A stretch of DNA of 64,000 nt from Strongylocentrotus purpuratus (lineage: Eukaryota; Echinodermata; Echinoidea; Camarodonta; Strongylocentrotidae): positions 30,106,801 to 30,170,800 of the forward strand of contig NW_022145609.1 of assembly GCF_000002235.5 (NCBI RefSeq), read 5' to 3'. Both the position numbers and the translations under genes were made by a program. The notes under the pieces are model-generated. The model did not search any database. It saw only the letters and a program-made list of their open reading frames with translations, and was not told where the DNA came from. Shown one piece after another: positions 43,230-56,562 of this stretch. The first letter of the stretch is position 1. Each line of letters begins with the position of its first letter.

Positions 43230-43705
43230 TGTACATAAGGCGACTAAAAATAGAAAATAGAGAATTAAGAAATAGAGAAATGGGAAAATAGAAAAAATAA
43301 CTTTAATTATGACGGAGTTGAGAAATAGATAAATAGAGACGTAGAGAGAAATGGAGATATGGAGAAAATGAGAAATACAGGTGTAAAATAGAAAAATTGC
43401 GAAATAGAGAGAAAGAGTGAGAGAGGGGAGCGGGTGGGAAAATAGAAGAAAAAAAGAACTATATGACGAAATTGAGAAATAGATAAATAGAGACGTAGAT
43501 AAATGGAGATATGGAGAAAAATGAGAAATAGTAAAGAGAGAAATTGAGAAATAGAAAGAGAGAGAGAGAGGAGAGGTGGGAGTGGGGTGGGACGGGTGAG
43601 AAAGAGAGAGAGAGAGAGAGAGAGTGGGATGAGAGGGGGAGAGAGAGCGAGAGAGAGAGAGAGAGAGAAAGAAAGGAGTGGAGTTTGAGGGGAGGGGGGG
43701 GGGGG
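43230..43705. repeat. Purine-rich degenerate repeats and (GA)n
   Basis: Repeated AGAAATAGA / GAGAAATGGAGATATGGAG units with a visible duplication (43315-43370 and 43465-43520), then GA microsatellite and a poly(G) run near 43693. Confidence 0.85.
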
Positions 43706-46700
43706 TGGAAAAGGAGACGGGGTTAAAATAGCGGAATTTTTGTGTGAGGGGTAACGAAAGAACCTATAATGAGCTTAAATCCAGGGTCTTCTGAAACCGT
43801 AGATCAATCTTGTTAGCATGTTAGAAAAACACTTTAATTAGATTAACTTAAATATCCCGCTCCTAGCTTCCCCGAACATTTTTCCTAAATTTTTTAAAAT
43901 GTTAATGTTTTACTTCTCTTCCTCTGATAGTTTTATTTGTTCGGTCTCAAACAAAACTATCAAACCAAGTTATTCGATTTTTACAAATTAAAATGTCTCA
44001 AAGAAAAAAGATTTAATTTAAAAAAAAAACCTGTATTAATTAATTTGATTCTTTTCTCTAGTAAGGAGAAAGAAGAAGTTTCCGGTATGAAAATCATGTT
44101 GTTTTTGGCATAGGCCTATACAGAATGAGATATACTTCAATTGATTGATATCCCCATTCGATGCTTGAATAGAATTATAAAAAAAATAATGAATGAAAGA
44201 ATTCATGAGTATATAAATAATTGGATGCATAAATACACCAATAAATAGATAACAAATAAATTTACAAAAAAATCATACAAACAAATAAGCATAAATAGAT
44301 GATGGTGAGTAAATAATTAAAAATATATCAAGAAATCCTTATCGAGTGGCCCATCTAGGTAAACCAATTCAAGACTAGTCTCTCGTGTACACCTTCTCGC
44401 TCATTTTATATCATTTATTTTCTCTGGAGTATTTCTCATCACGGATACCATTACACTTGTCTCGTCTGACAAGCCTCATTTGGGTGAAGCTAGGAGGTCA
44501 GAAATCGAACAGAACCGGGTTGGTGCACCGCCCTAGGTTATAAACTTGCAATCGAGTCGTCAAAACAATAAAGGTTTAGAAGTCAAACGAGTTCAGCTTC
44601 AGAAAACTCAAATCTGATATTTGACATTAAAAGAGACAGTTTAGCTAGGCGCAGGTGAGATTCGTCCAGAAAATGAAACTTGGAACTAGTAAAATATTTT
44701 AACAGAATCTTAACAAAACTTTGCTCATTACATGGGTTCCTTTGCTTCATATTCATTTTACCGATATATTATTATTTTTATTATCAAAAAGGATAAATCA
44801 AATTAGATATATTGCAAGAAACTGTTGCAATTAACCTCTGAGCTTGTGAAAGATACCAGGATAAGTAGAATTTAAAGAAAATGTTTTACATCTACAATAA
44901 ATTGTAGAGGATTGTGTTACCATGTTTGTGTTCCTGCTAGCTGTGCCTTGCAATGTGTACTATTAAAACGTATTTTAGAGTAGACGTATATAAAAGCTCT
45001 TGACATGGTTGATAACATATAAACTGTTATGCACTGTGTGTGATTATATGATCACATATACAATTTTAATTATCGAATTTTACATATATTTCTATTTCGA
45101 TTTATTGCTCGGATCAAAAGGACTGATGAACACGTATGTTTTGTTTCCGACATACCCAGTCCCTAGATACAAGGAGGAATTAATTTGTTTAACTATGTTC
45201 ACTGCTAGCGATTCTAAATTTGTACAAATATATAACCAACAAACAGGCAAGACAAAACAAAACTAAAACACGTTATAGTAAAGATGAACCATCCAAAAGA
45301 AAAGAAAAAGAGCATGAAGCGAATTTTAATTACCCGGATCTCAATTTAGAGGCTACATTTGGAAGGGTATGATAATTATTATTCTCTTCCGAAAATGATA
45401 ACCATCCTGACCAATATTCCTGATCTGGAGGGTTCAATAACTTCTCTCATTTGAGGTTAGTATTCCATCATCATCATCATCAAAACATAGCTGAAAGTAC
45501 ACGTCACCTCGCAGGTGATACACATACAATACAGCTTCATCAATTTCTTCTCCAAAACGTTCGTGACCCATTTTCAATGTCCTTTCGTGGTATCCTTAGA
45601 CCGTTTGAAGAAAAAAAAAAACAGTTCTCGTTCATTTAAGAAATTAAATGCCACAATGGAAAACAGATGCAAGAATCATGCCAAAATATTCATGATATTA
45701 CGCTTCCATATAAGAAAATGTCGGTGGCACACCCCCCCCCCCGATTAACGGGCAAAAATATCGATTAGACGGGTTTAATCGCAATGTAATTTCATTTGCC
45801 TGAGGGTCTTACCTTTATTCGTCAGAATGCATCCATTTGATGTCTGCAAGTATAGACGTGAACAGGTGAACTGAATAATGCATATATTGTAGGAGACACT
45901 AAATAGTCACTAAATTATTTTATTTGAGCAGTTCAAAATTATTAGTTCATAGTTTTTGAAAAATAATATACTATGATGATCGATAGTCTCGGGGGGAGGT
46001 TTCCGAAGAATTTGTTTCTTCATACTGTACTTCCATCATTGAAAATGTTATTTATTTCTAAAGGAAAAAAGGGGCGCCCCCCCCCCCCCCATCCGTGCCC
46101 AGTCCCATCCCTCTAGACTGGAACTTTGCTGGGATGAAATGGATCAACGATTTTCAGAAAGCGGCGAGATATTTGAAAAGATTCCAATATCCCCCGGAAA
46201 GGAATATAGTTTATGTTGTACAGTGTAGTAACATGATTGTGTAGACCCTGAATTTTTATTTCAAAATGTATGTGGGTGGTGGGAGGGGTGGGTTGCAGAG
46301 GGGGCACTCTCTCTGTTTCTCTATCTCTCTTTATCTCTCTCTTCTTCTCTCTTTGTGAACATGTTTTTTATGCTTTGCACTGGTATTCGTAATATATGGG
46401 AATTACAGGAGATAGTGACTACTCTTCTGGAGGGCAGCGAGTAAAAATGCAACAATTTCAAAAAGAGTCCACTTGATTATCTGAAGGTGACAAGCATCAT
46501 GATCATGTATCGATTTTCCCAGAAATCTAGATCTAATTTTTCTAACCCAGATTTATTGTAGTATCATGAAGGCCAAGCATTCAGTGATTCTATTTCTCAT
46601 CACAGTATTCAATACAGTATCAAATCAGTATACAGTATCATGTTGCGCCGTTTGAGTTCAGGGGCATGTGAAGGGCTGACATACTAAGCACGAAGGGAGG

Positions 46701-47930
46701 GGGAGGGGTAACTGTGATGGATATTATAGTATGGAGAAGATAGGAGGAAAATGGTATCCATTGTCTTAAGCTACGACTTGGTGAGCTTAATGAATCATTA
46801 AATATTCTTAAATAATGCATCACATTATAGTCTAAGAGGAATAGGTGTACTTGAATGATCAAGTTATTTGTATCCTAGAAAAATTTATAAAAAGCACCTG
46901 TTTCAGAAAACTCAAAGGAACATGAACATTTGTCATTATCAAGCGAATTGATGAAAGTCTACATGAGATTCATCTGAATTAGTTACTCTTTGAGAATAGA
47001 TTTTAAAGATCAAGGAAATGGAGGTTGAGTTCCTTATAACCCACACTTTCTTGCCGGAATCAGATCTCTGACAAGAATTGTCAGTTTAGGGCAAGATCGA
47101 AAGTTGATGATTTTTTAGAGCAGCTGCTAGCAACACACCGGGCACCTGGCTTCACCTCCCCCCAGACCGCCCGGTAAGCCACACAGAGGATTGGAAGATA
47201 CAGCAGTCGCGTCAATGCTACAGAATATTCGTAATCAAAAGTGGTATGATACATCGTTTCATTATTCTTCTGTGCTCTAGTTCTATGTAGGGCTCGAGCT
47301 GAATAAAAAAAAATCTCTGACATTCTGTTTAGTTCGTATTCAGAATGCCATCATGAATAATGATACAACAACAAACAAACAAACAAACAAACAAATCCTG
47401 TTTTAAACCTTCAGAAATGATTTTTAAGAATAATATCTTTCAAGAGCTCAACGCACCTGAACTACAATAATGTGCAGGTGCTAGACATATTCAAACAATA
47501 AAGATATACATTTATTGCAATGCTTATGTGTGATCTCACGAAGAATCGGCAGCCACCTAATTGTTTCGATTATTTCTCAATCATTCAAACCTGTCCAAAA
47601 AGAACCTGGGAAAACTGTAAACTTAAAGTAATCCAAATTAGAACTAATCTAATAGAAATCTATTACATTCGGACCCTATAATATGGAATCCACTGCCGTG
47701 ACAGATTTTAAAAAGTATGAAGTCAAGGAAACCAATAAAAATCAATGAAGAAAATCATTCCTCCATCAGTGTATTTCCGCTTGACCAAGAGAGAAACCAA
47801 ATCCTCATTTAAATGTAACATCTATTTCTTGTAAATATTATAACAGTTATTATCATTATTTCCAGCATCATCATCAGCAGCAGCAGCATCATTAGCATAA
47901 TCATCAGTATTATCATTTATTATTGTTGGT
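43706..47930. other. Intergenic, no recognised gene
   Basis: AT-rich with poly(C) runs near 45737 and 46076-46090 and a CAAA tetranucleotide tract near 47350-47393. Short ORFs only. Confidence 0.5.
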
Positions 47931-47939
47931 ATTAATATT

Positions 47940-48030
47940 TCATTATTATTATTATTATTTGTATTATTAGCAATATCATCTTCATCATCATCATCATCAT
48001 CATCATCATTATCATCCCTATCATAATACA
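47940..48030. repeat. (ATT)n / (ATC)n trinucleotide repeats
   Basis: ATT units near 47941-47960 and CAT units near 47977-48010. Confidence 0.9.
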
Positions 48031-48249
48031 ATCATCATTATTATTGATAATTAAGCTAAGCTAAGCTGTCACCGTGACCCTATAATAAGGACGTTGGCTC
48101 CACAAACATAATAAAACCATTTTTTTCCTATCTTGAGCAATTCTATATGCCTTCTGGAAGGTGCTGCCTACTATGATGTCACCTTCCCATCTCTATTATT
48201 GAGAATTAAAAAGAGTATAGCAAATAAACAAAATTAATGTCTCCCTTTC

Positions 48250-48280
48250 ACTCTCTCTCTCTCTCTCTCTCGCTCTCTTC
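48250..48280. repeat. (CT)n microsatellite
   Basis: CT dinucleotides with one CG interruption. Confidence 0.88.
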
Positions 48281-48764
48281 TCGCCATTCCTCTCCTCTTC
48301 CCCCGTCTATTGTCTCCTTTCTTCCGTTTGCATATAACTGTATCTCTTCCCTCGAGCTCACTTTTCTTGTTTGCAGGTACATTTTCGCGCTCAAATTTAC
48401 ATCAGACTGGGTATAAAAATCCATCGCGTTTTGGCAGCACCCCAGGGACTCGGTATCTGACCAGGCTAAACAAAAAATGAATATGAGAGAAAGGTGGACA
48501 AATATGAAATGAAGAAATGCATGCACCGAAGAATGAGGAAAGAAGAGAAATTGAGTGCGGATGTAAGTGTGTTTATGTGCGTGTGTGTGCGTGTGTGGGT
48601 TTGTAAGACGTGTGAAACGGGGATAATCATATGAATACATAACTTCCAAGTGGGGATACAAAGAAAAAGAATCTTTATAAAAACACCTCAAATTTCAATA
48701 TCCCCAATGTCATAGTTTAAGATATCCCCAGTTGGCACGTTTTACCTGTATGCGTGTGTGTGTA

Positions 48765-48880
48765 TGCAGGGAGAGAGAGAGAGAGAGAGAGGAGTAGAGA
48801 AAGAGAAAAGGGGGGGAGAGAGAGACACACACACACATACACACACAGAGGGAGAAAGAGGGAGAGAGAAGGAGAGACCA
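48765..48880. repeat. GT / GA / CA compound microsatellite
   Basis: GTGTGTGT, then GA with AG-rich interruptions, ACACACAC, then GGGAGA-rich sequence. Confidence 0.92.
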
Positions 48881-49184
48881 ACGTTAAATTTAGACGATCT
48901 AAATGCTGCTGCTACTACGTCAGGAACAAATTCCTCATGCAAGCAATATCACTTTCCGTGTTCTTTAAAGATTAGTATAATATATTATATGCAGTTTGAA
49001 GACGTCCTGTACAATAGCAACACTGGAAAATCATACGCGATTGAGAATAGAAAAGAGAATAGGCGTGAAAGAAAGAGAAGGTAAAACCGGAGAGAAAGGA
49101 GAGAAAGAAGGGAGAAAAGGACAAGAGTGACATTGGTGGATGGTTGAGGTATTTAGGGGGTGGGAATCAATTTGTCTGCACAGC

Positions 49185-49335
49185 GAGGAGCTGTCACGGA
49201 GAGCCCAACTTCTTGTCAAGGCTCGAATTAAGAGCGCTCACCGGCCGTGATCGTGAAGAAAACGAGACCCGCGCACACATCCGGTATGGCCTTAAGGGGT
49301 GCTAGATCAACACATTGTCTTCATGCACCGGTCAT
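49185..49335. promoter_or_regulatory. Complex GC-richer island
   Basis: Non-repetitive CpG-containing stretch (GCTCACCGGCCGTGATCGTG, GACCCGCGCACACATCCGG). No ORF. Possible cis-element, weakly supported. Confidence 0.22.
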
Positions 49336-49734
49336 GTTCAATTAGCATTATACGCTGCTAAAACATTTCAACCTTCCATAATTAGAAGTTGCCTTTCAAG
49401 AACACCTCATTTTCCTCACTTTTTCACCAAGCCCCTCACCCCTTGAATCCCGGTCTCCCTCGTCTTAATAGTTGGTGTACACTTAAATAGCCCGAAGCCT
49501 ATAAATTCTTGTTAAACTGATTTTCTGGTGAACAAGTGGATAAATAGTCGAATCGCATGCTAAGAAAGTGCATCCGTCAAAGAATTGTTCAGATTTCATT
49601 GACGACTTTCATCCAATTATGTTATTTGAATAATCGTTTTCATCATTTCATTCATTCGTATTGTTTTTAATATTTTTAATATATTCAGATTTTGATGTAA
49701 TATTTGAGTTTCATCTTATTTCATTATGCATGAT

Positions 49735-49985
49735 TTATGGCCGTATGTTTTAGTCATTCATATTTTGACCGTTTATTGTGTTGTACATTGACTTTGTAAA
49801 TTGAGCAATTTCAGCTTCCCAGCTGCATGTTCTTTCATTGCAATAAACCAAATCAAATCAAATCAAATTCATCCATCCATCCATCTATCCATCCATTCAT
49901 TAATTCATTCATTATTTCCTTCCTTCACTCATTCGTTCATTCTTTCATTCATTCAGCTATTCACTTATCCATTCATTGAAATGAA
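49735..49985 (+). mobile_element. LINE-like 3' tail followed by ATCC/ATTC repeats
   Basis: TGTTGTACATTGACTTTGTA AATTGAGC... ends in GCAATAAACCAAATCAAATC (AAATC)n, as in many invertebrate non-LTR element tails. (ATCC)n and (ATTC)n follow to about 49978. The 195-residue ORF running through it is not a gene in my judgement. Confidence 0.6.
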
Positions 49986-50389
49986 ACAAGTTCGAAACAT
50001 CCTTTCATCAATAAAACACCAAATAAATCCATTACTTGACCGATCATATCAAAGCCATTACCATGCAATAGCAGAAAGTATAACTAATCTTTTCGGAATA
50101 CTCTCACTTAACCCCATTTTTCTTATTTTCCTCGATATTTGCTTCCATTTTGCGTATTTTCTAAAATATCCTATTATTGATTATACGAATGAAACTGAAT
50201 TATTATTTTTGTACATTGATTTCTTTATTATTTTTGTGTATTTGTTTTGCAAGTTCTTTCTAATTTTTACAAAAATGAAAAAGTGGTATTCAAGAGAGCA
50301 TCTTTTGCTGACTTTTAGAAGGGTTTTATCTTTCATGAAGCTCTTGCAAGTATTATCATTGAACTATACCTATGGAATCGAAATTTAAA

Positions 50390-53300
50390 AAATTCAGGTT
50401 AAAACCCCTAAATTAGTCCACCGATCGTGCCGCTTCAGCTCTGATACAGTAGACGAATGTCTTCCCGTGAAATCTAATAAAATTATTTCAATCGTTTATC
50501 ATTCAGAAGTTTTTTTTTCTCGTTTTTAATTCGGTTAAAGACTATTTCAAGAAGTTGTACAAAACGAAATTGACAACAAATCGATGGGCTATAAGTTAAT
50601 GTAAGTATAACCTTCGTTCACTTTTATGAATAAATTATGGACGCACATAGCAATCAATTTATTCATATTCACACCACACTCCATCCATATATAAAAATTA
50701 TATTTTTAAAATCCATATTTCAGGTGAATGAGGACAATAAATACATTTTCGATCACTCATTTATGAATTTGTTGACGTTTTCTTTTAATTTTCCAACGAC
50801 TGAATTTTAGTTTTTGTCAATACAATATGTATACACAGATGAAAATATGCACGTCCTAAGAATCGAATGATAATCGGTTCAACGCATTTTCTTAACAGTT
50901 TGTATTTTTCTACTAGTTACAATTAAGCTGATCCTTTTAGTTTGGAGAAATACAACGGTATATCAATATGTACACATATAAATAAATGTCTACGCTTTTA
51001 TTTCAAATGTCACTTTACTTGACTTGACTTTACTGTATGTACTGACGCTTAAAACAAATATAGTTAGCTACACTTATTGTTCACTCTTAATCTGTTCCTA
51101 TATCCTCATCAGGGGCGTATCAAGCATAGATTAAAGACTGTGAATGCCCTGTCCCCGTTAAAACTCCAAAGAAGAAGACAAAAAAACCCTGGAAGAGTAT
51201 TTATACGGCAGGCGAGCCTCCATAAACATTCCGCCCTCCTTCCTCTTATGTTTACTTTAGCACTATCTAGATCCATCCATTGCAATTACATCGTATTCCA
51301 GGTTATCATCCATTTAAAAGAAACTCACACAATTTTCAATATTGTCAATTATTGAATACATATTCATACAAGAATGAAGAAAAAAAAGCCGACTGAATAC
51401 AAAATTGAAATGCTGTTTCATAAAAGAGCTTAAATTTCCTGGTGAAATAATTTTTTATTCTTAATAATTGTTGCCAATTCGCCATACAAGAGTCATTAAC
51501 CGAAAAATTCTCTAATACATTCAAATTCATATTTATTTATGTTTCTGCCCATTGTGTTTTCGACCAAACTAACATCATTACAACCAAATATAACCACTAG
51601 TACTGTGTATGACAGTGTCTATACGAATCTGATATGAATACATTTGTCGTACGTGTAAGTCAGGCAAGCCTCGGGCAAGCTGATGTTCGTCCTGTTAAAG
51701 ACAACAATGTCGGGTTAGAATTGAGCTTAAACTGTTGTTGAAATTTATCTAAAATATTAGTATTTCAATCAGAAGCGAAAGGTAATATCACACATTTCTA
51801 TTATTATATAGACGCCCTGTACTGGTCAAAAATTTTATTCAAACAGGATTGTAGCTCACTAAAAAAAGAGTTTACTTATTAGTGCAAGAATCCTTATTAT
51901 AAACCAATGCAAATGATCATGCTATCACTATCTCATTCATTTCATAATTAATTTCTGCCCCACAAGCATGACGCCCAGAAAACATATTCGCGAACTTATG
52001 TTTTAATGCTTGGTTCGTTCAATAAATTGTAATGAAATCAAATTGTTTATGCGTTAAGGAGTTGAGCGATGGTAATTGTCTTCTTTTTGTACAACATTTC
52101 AATTTTTCATCGACGCAAGATTATGAGAATCTATGATCCGTTTCCATGGATACGAATGTATTCTTGATGATTTCGTTATTCTTCATATGATTACAACATC
52201 GCTAATAGCCATCGTACAAATTAAATCCACATTTCATAAATCAAGTTCAATCAGGATACGTTTTAAAACAGCTAGACAAAACTGGCAAAATGGCGATGAG
52301 CAGAGAGAGAGAGAGAGAGAGAGAGGAATAGTCCACAGATGGCACAAAGCTTCAAAAAGTATGCGTAGTGTGAATGTTCTCCAACTTCCACTTGAAAGAA
52401 GCATCGAAATTTGGAGTTTCTTTCTTAACATACTTCTGCTTTTGAATAGTTCCATTATCTTTGAAGAAAATACCAACAGCATTAAATCCAGACGACACTC
52501 TCATTAAAGCAGTCAGAGTACTCGAAATGTTAGAAACGATGTCCGTCTAGATGTTCACTTCAAAAGCTCCCGACGTCAAGGAAACTATAGTCGTAGTCAC
52601 TAAGGTAGGCCAAGTATGAAGAGTTAATTGCTTTTTCATTCCTGCTCATTTGTGTTCCAAAAGTATCATGATCATACATCTAAGAGCCGTTCTTTGAAGG
52701 AGTACATCTTCCCGAAAGTTCCGCGAATTTCAGCTGACATTGGTGGAGAGTTATTGAAGATCTCTGCGATGAAAGAAAAAAGAAGAAAGATAATGAAAAG
52801 AAATTAGTTTTAATCATATAGATACACTTTACAACATAGAAACCAACAAAGCAAATATGAATATTAGATAAATAGATAAGGCAATGTAAGTAAAGTAGAT
52901 ATAGGAATTCATGGTCTAATGGATGAAATGATGCGATCTCGAGGTCCTAACTATCATGTTTATAATCACACTTAAGTTAGGAAATCTATTTAACGTACAT
53001 GTATAAGATGCTTCTTTAAGAGTATAACCATCAAAATATACTAATTTCAATTCATGCATAAGATTATCAAACTTACATACGGGTAAGGAGAATGCTTACT
53101 ATTTCTACATTTTTCAATAAAGGTATATAAGAGTTTTTGTTATAATATGATAACATCATTGTTTCCAATCAGATATTACAACGAGTTCCTAAATATACAG
53201 TTAGCTAAATCATCATTTTGATACGAGTAAGAGTGTGTTAATTAAATACCAAACTGCTCGCAACAAAAAACTTAAAATTAATATCTTTCTTATCAATGTT

Positions 53301-55190
53301 ATCATGTTACGAAATAAACAGTTATGTGAACAATTTTTTAAAGCACCAGGATCTTGCTATAACCCCATGGTTATATTTCTCCTTTTAAATAATGACGATT
53401 ATGTAGTAGAAAATGATATATTTCAATATGTTATATTTTTTCTTCCTAATAACTTTTTACTTTATCATTTTGAACAACAAAAGCAGCAAGGAATGTGATA
53501 GATGTAAAATCTATGATCTGAAATTCTTATTAAAAATTTAACAATACAATTATTATCAAACATTGCTATTGTACTTCAACCATGAAAAACATAATTAAAA
53601 AAGTATTCACATTGTATCAAATGGCCTGAATAAGAATAAAGTTGGATAAATTCATAGGAGATTTTTTAATATTTTTATCGGGAACATTCTCTTTTTTTAA
53701 GTGAAGTTCAGAAGTCACGAGTATGGTCACATAACTTCAACATCAACTGGAAAGGGGCAATCACGTCATAATATGCGTGAATTCTCACTTGAATTACCAC
53801 CGATTCGATTATTTAGATTAGATTGTTTAAAAGGAAACTATAAACGGAGATATTTAGAGAATAGGATCCGCGCAGAGAGGGAAAACGTAAGGTTTTCTTG
53901 CATGAGGCATTTTGATTTGTTGAGGCAACCTGTGTCATTGTGGCACTGAACCTTATAAAACAAATTAAATCTTGGGGAAACTGTTTAGCACTAAACGCTC
54001 CAAACATCCCATCTATTATCAAATAAAGCATGAATCACATCAGTGGATGTGGTCTTTTCTGTCTCTATGTCCAAGTTTATCGAGAAATACTTCGAGTCAA
54101 TCGCACAATTTCGCGCATTTTCGAGCTACAAGCAAGTCAGCAACACTTTGATTCAGATGAACAAGATGTTAATCAAATCACAAATGCTCGTCCTTCGCTC
54201 TCCAACAAATAAACTCTTTCAGTCTTCCCAATGTATTCCTACATTTGATTCTAAAGGATATAACGGACCTTTGCGCTACGAGTGGGTTAAGCGATTTTTC
54301 AATATGCACTGCAAGAAGTTAAACAGTCAAAAGGTGTAACAATTGAATCATACATTTGCCTGATTTTTTGTGGAACTAATTTTCTAGAGAAAGCAAATGA
54401 ACCCCATGTCGTATTTATTTGTCGCATGGTGGCCATTTTCACTATCAATGTACCACCCGACTTCGTTTACGCCAATTTCATTTCTCTTTTATGTACTTCT
54501 CCCCGTTCCCACAAAATATTGACTGTAATTGCTGCATTTTGACAGGTACAGTATAGATTTTGAAATGGTTATTACCATGAATTGCTTCTATTTCCATCTT
54601 TTAACGTTAGGTTATACTTTCCCCTTTAGAGACGTCAAATACCATCGGGGCCGTTCCTTCATTTTATCTTATTCGAAGCTATTGTATTAGGATAATATCC
54701 CCCAATATACAATTTATGGAATTTGATTAATCAAAATAAGGGGCAGTCATGGATATTTTTGAGAAAATTCACGAAGGACGTAGAAGAGAAAATGTATTAC
54801 ATTAGAGATATTTTACGAATTGAATTTTTCAATAGATTCTTGACAGACAAAACGTGGTTTGACATGAATAGTGAACAAGATGAATTCCTTCCACGAGTGC
54901 ATTTAGTAACTTTCTTGATTTATATCCAGAGATATTCGAAACCAAAGATAAAAAGATGGAAAGGGGGAACGGCCTTACATCCGTGTTTCACCTGAACTCG
55001 TGACCTGCTTCTCCATGTTCTTTACCAAGAAAGTTTTCATTGTTTAACTAAATTTCAAATTTTGAAAATGATGCCAGTAGGAACAAGAAATTGATTCAGT
55101 TGAGATCTTAAAGAGATAATAATGGGATATTTCCTGTTGTACAATTCTTAGTGTTGACAATTCTACTAACGAAGCGAGAGTAGGTGTGTT
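50390..55190. other. Intergenic, no recognised gene
   Basis: AT-rich; a (GA)n microsatellite lies at 52301-52326. Several 80-124-residue ORFs show no family resemblance. This may include the 3' UTR or a further 3' exon of the DMRTA gene, which I could not identify. Confidence 0.45.
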
Positions 55191-55197
55191 AAGAAAA

Positions 55198-55397
55198 AGG
55201 ATGAGGATAATAATGATGATGATGATGAAAATAATAATGATATTGATGATGATGATTTTAATAGTGATGATGATGATAATGATGAGGAAGATAATGATGA
55301 TGATGATGATATTGATGATGATGATGATGATGATGAGAATAATGATGAGGATGATAACGATGATGATATTGATGAAAATGATGATGCTGATGATTGT
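55198..55397. repeat. (GAT)n trinucleotide repeat
   Basis: GATGATGAT units with AAT and GAG interruptions, about 200 bp, 190 bp downstream of the DMRTA stop. Confidence 0.95.
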
Positions 55398-55588
55398 TCA
55401 TGATATGCGGCATGCGGCATGTGAGATCTTTCGACAAATCATGAATCACTGCTGTCCCCCGAAATGTTAAGATTACAGGCCCTTTTGTTCTCTGGCATGT
55501 ATTTTCAACAAATTGTTGACAGATTTGGCGTACACTCTATTCGAAAATGGCTCTAACGACACCCCTGTATCATCACTATTATGGATGC

Positions 55589-56562
55589 TTACCATGGACT
55601 TCCTCCTCCGAAAGCACCGTTGGGTCTGGTGTTGTCTTTCCTCGGCCCTCCCATGATACCATTGAAGTGGCACTCTGCTGGTTGTTGGACACCAAAAGCC
55701 GCTGGGATCATTGCAGAGGTGTAGGGGTTCCAGAACGTGATTCCACGGGGATATGACGGGTATGCTAGCCTCATGGGAGGTAGCCCAGCATGTGTAACCG
55801 GTGGCTGAATCAGAGTCTTATCATGAGAAGCAGTAAGGGGAGAGAAAGCCGACTTGAGTCCTGCGGTACATACAGGGGTTGTAGACAAGTACGGGCGATG
55901 TGCAATGCAGGGTGGCTCGGCCACCGACGGTACGGTGGTTGCCGTCGTCGGGTACGTGACAGAGTCTGTGGTCAATGCCGTTGACGGCGTCGACGACGTT
56001 GACGAAGAAGCTGATACTTCGCGTTGGCAATTGAGAAGTTGTTCGATGGCCTGCACGACATCGCCGTCGCAGCCTTGGAGCATGAGTTCAAGAACGGCTC
56101 GCTTCTGCGTCGGGAACAACCGACAAAGTACTTCAATGGGCGGTCGCTGGCCCTTCCCACCGCCAAGTCCAGACTGTCCAGCGAAGCTCAAGCTCGACGC
56201 AAGGGCTGCGGCAGCTGACGCAGTGGTTGACGGCTGCTGTTGCATGAACCCAAGCCTCCTTGCCTCGCTATGCTCAAAGTCGAGTCCAGACCCTGGTTGA
56301 ATCATACCAAACCCTGGTGTCCTGATGACTTCACTCTGCTCTGCGGACTCTATCCTAGGAGATGCCACCGGTGATAGTGACTTGGTAGGAGACATGGTGC
56401 CTGCACTGACGCTACGTGGACTCCTTGTGTCTGGTGATGAGACCCGAGGATCTTGATTAGGTAAGCTGGTTGGACTGTGGGGTGGGGCAGGGTTAGCTGA
56501 CGGCGGACTGGCTGGAGCACGGATGATCTCTAGACGAGCTCTCTTCTGATCCGCACCACCTC
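55589..56562 (-). CDS. DMRTA2: DMRTA (Dmrt4/5-type) transcription factor, DMA-domain exon, partial
   Basis: Acceptor TGTACAG ends at 56563; the exon opens with two bases of a split codon, then 323 codons and TAA (complement of 55589-55591). The segment begins GGADQKRARLEIIRAP, is Pro/Ser-rich, and holds a DMA domain at 56146-56030 (RPPIEVLCRLFP, KRAVLELMLQGCDGDVVQAI, EQLLN). DMA is a ubiquitin-binding UBA-like fold found only in the DMRTA subfamily (Dmrt3/4/5). The linker after it is Ser/Thr-rich, with a Pro/Tyr-rich tail (PPMRLAYPSYPRGITFWNPY). DMRTA factors act in neural and sensory patterning in animals. The DNA-binding DM exon (two interleaved zinc modules) is not found up to 64000 and should lie further right. 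The stop overlaps a strong donor (ATG|GTAAGC at 55593/55592), so another 3' exon is possible. DMRTA2 is my best subfamily guess. Confidence 0.88.

Noticed and set aside
49801..50388. 195-residue ORF
   Set aside because: Starts in a LINE-like tail and ATCC repeat and continues into AT-rich sequence with no family resemblance.
52133..52507. 124-residue ORF
   Set aside because: Runs through a GA microsatellite, no recognisable domain, no splice or neighbour support.
55854..56300. 148-residue plus-strand ORF
   Set aside because: Antisense shadow of the DMRTA exon.
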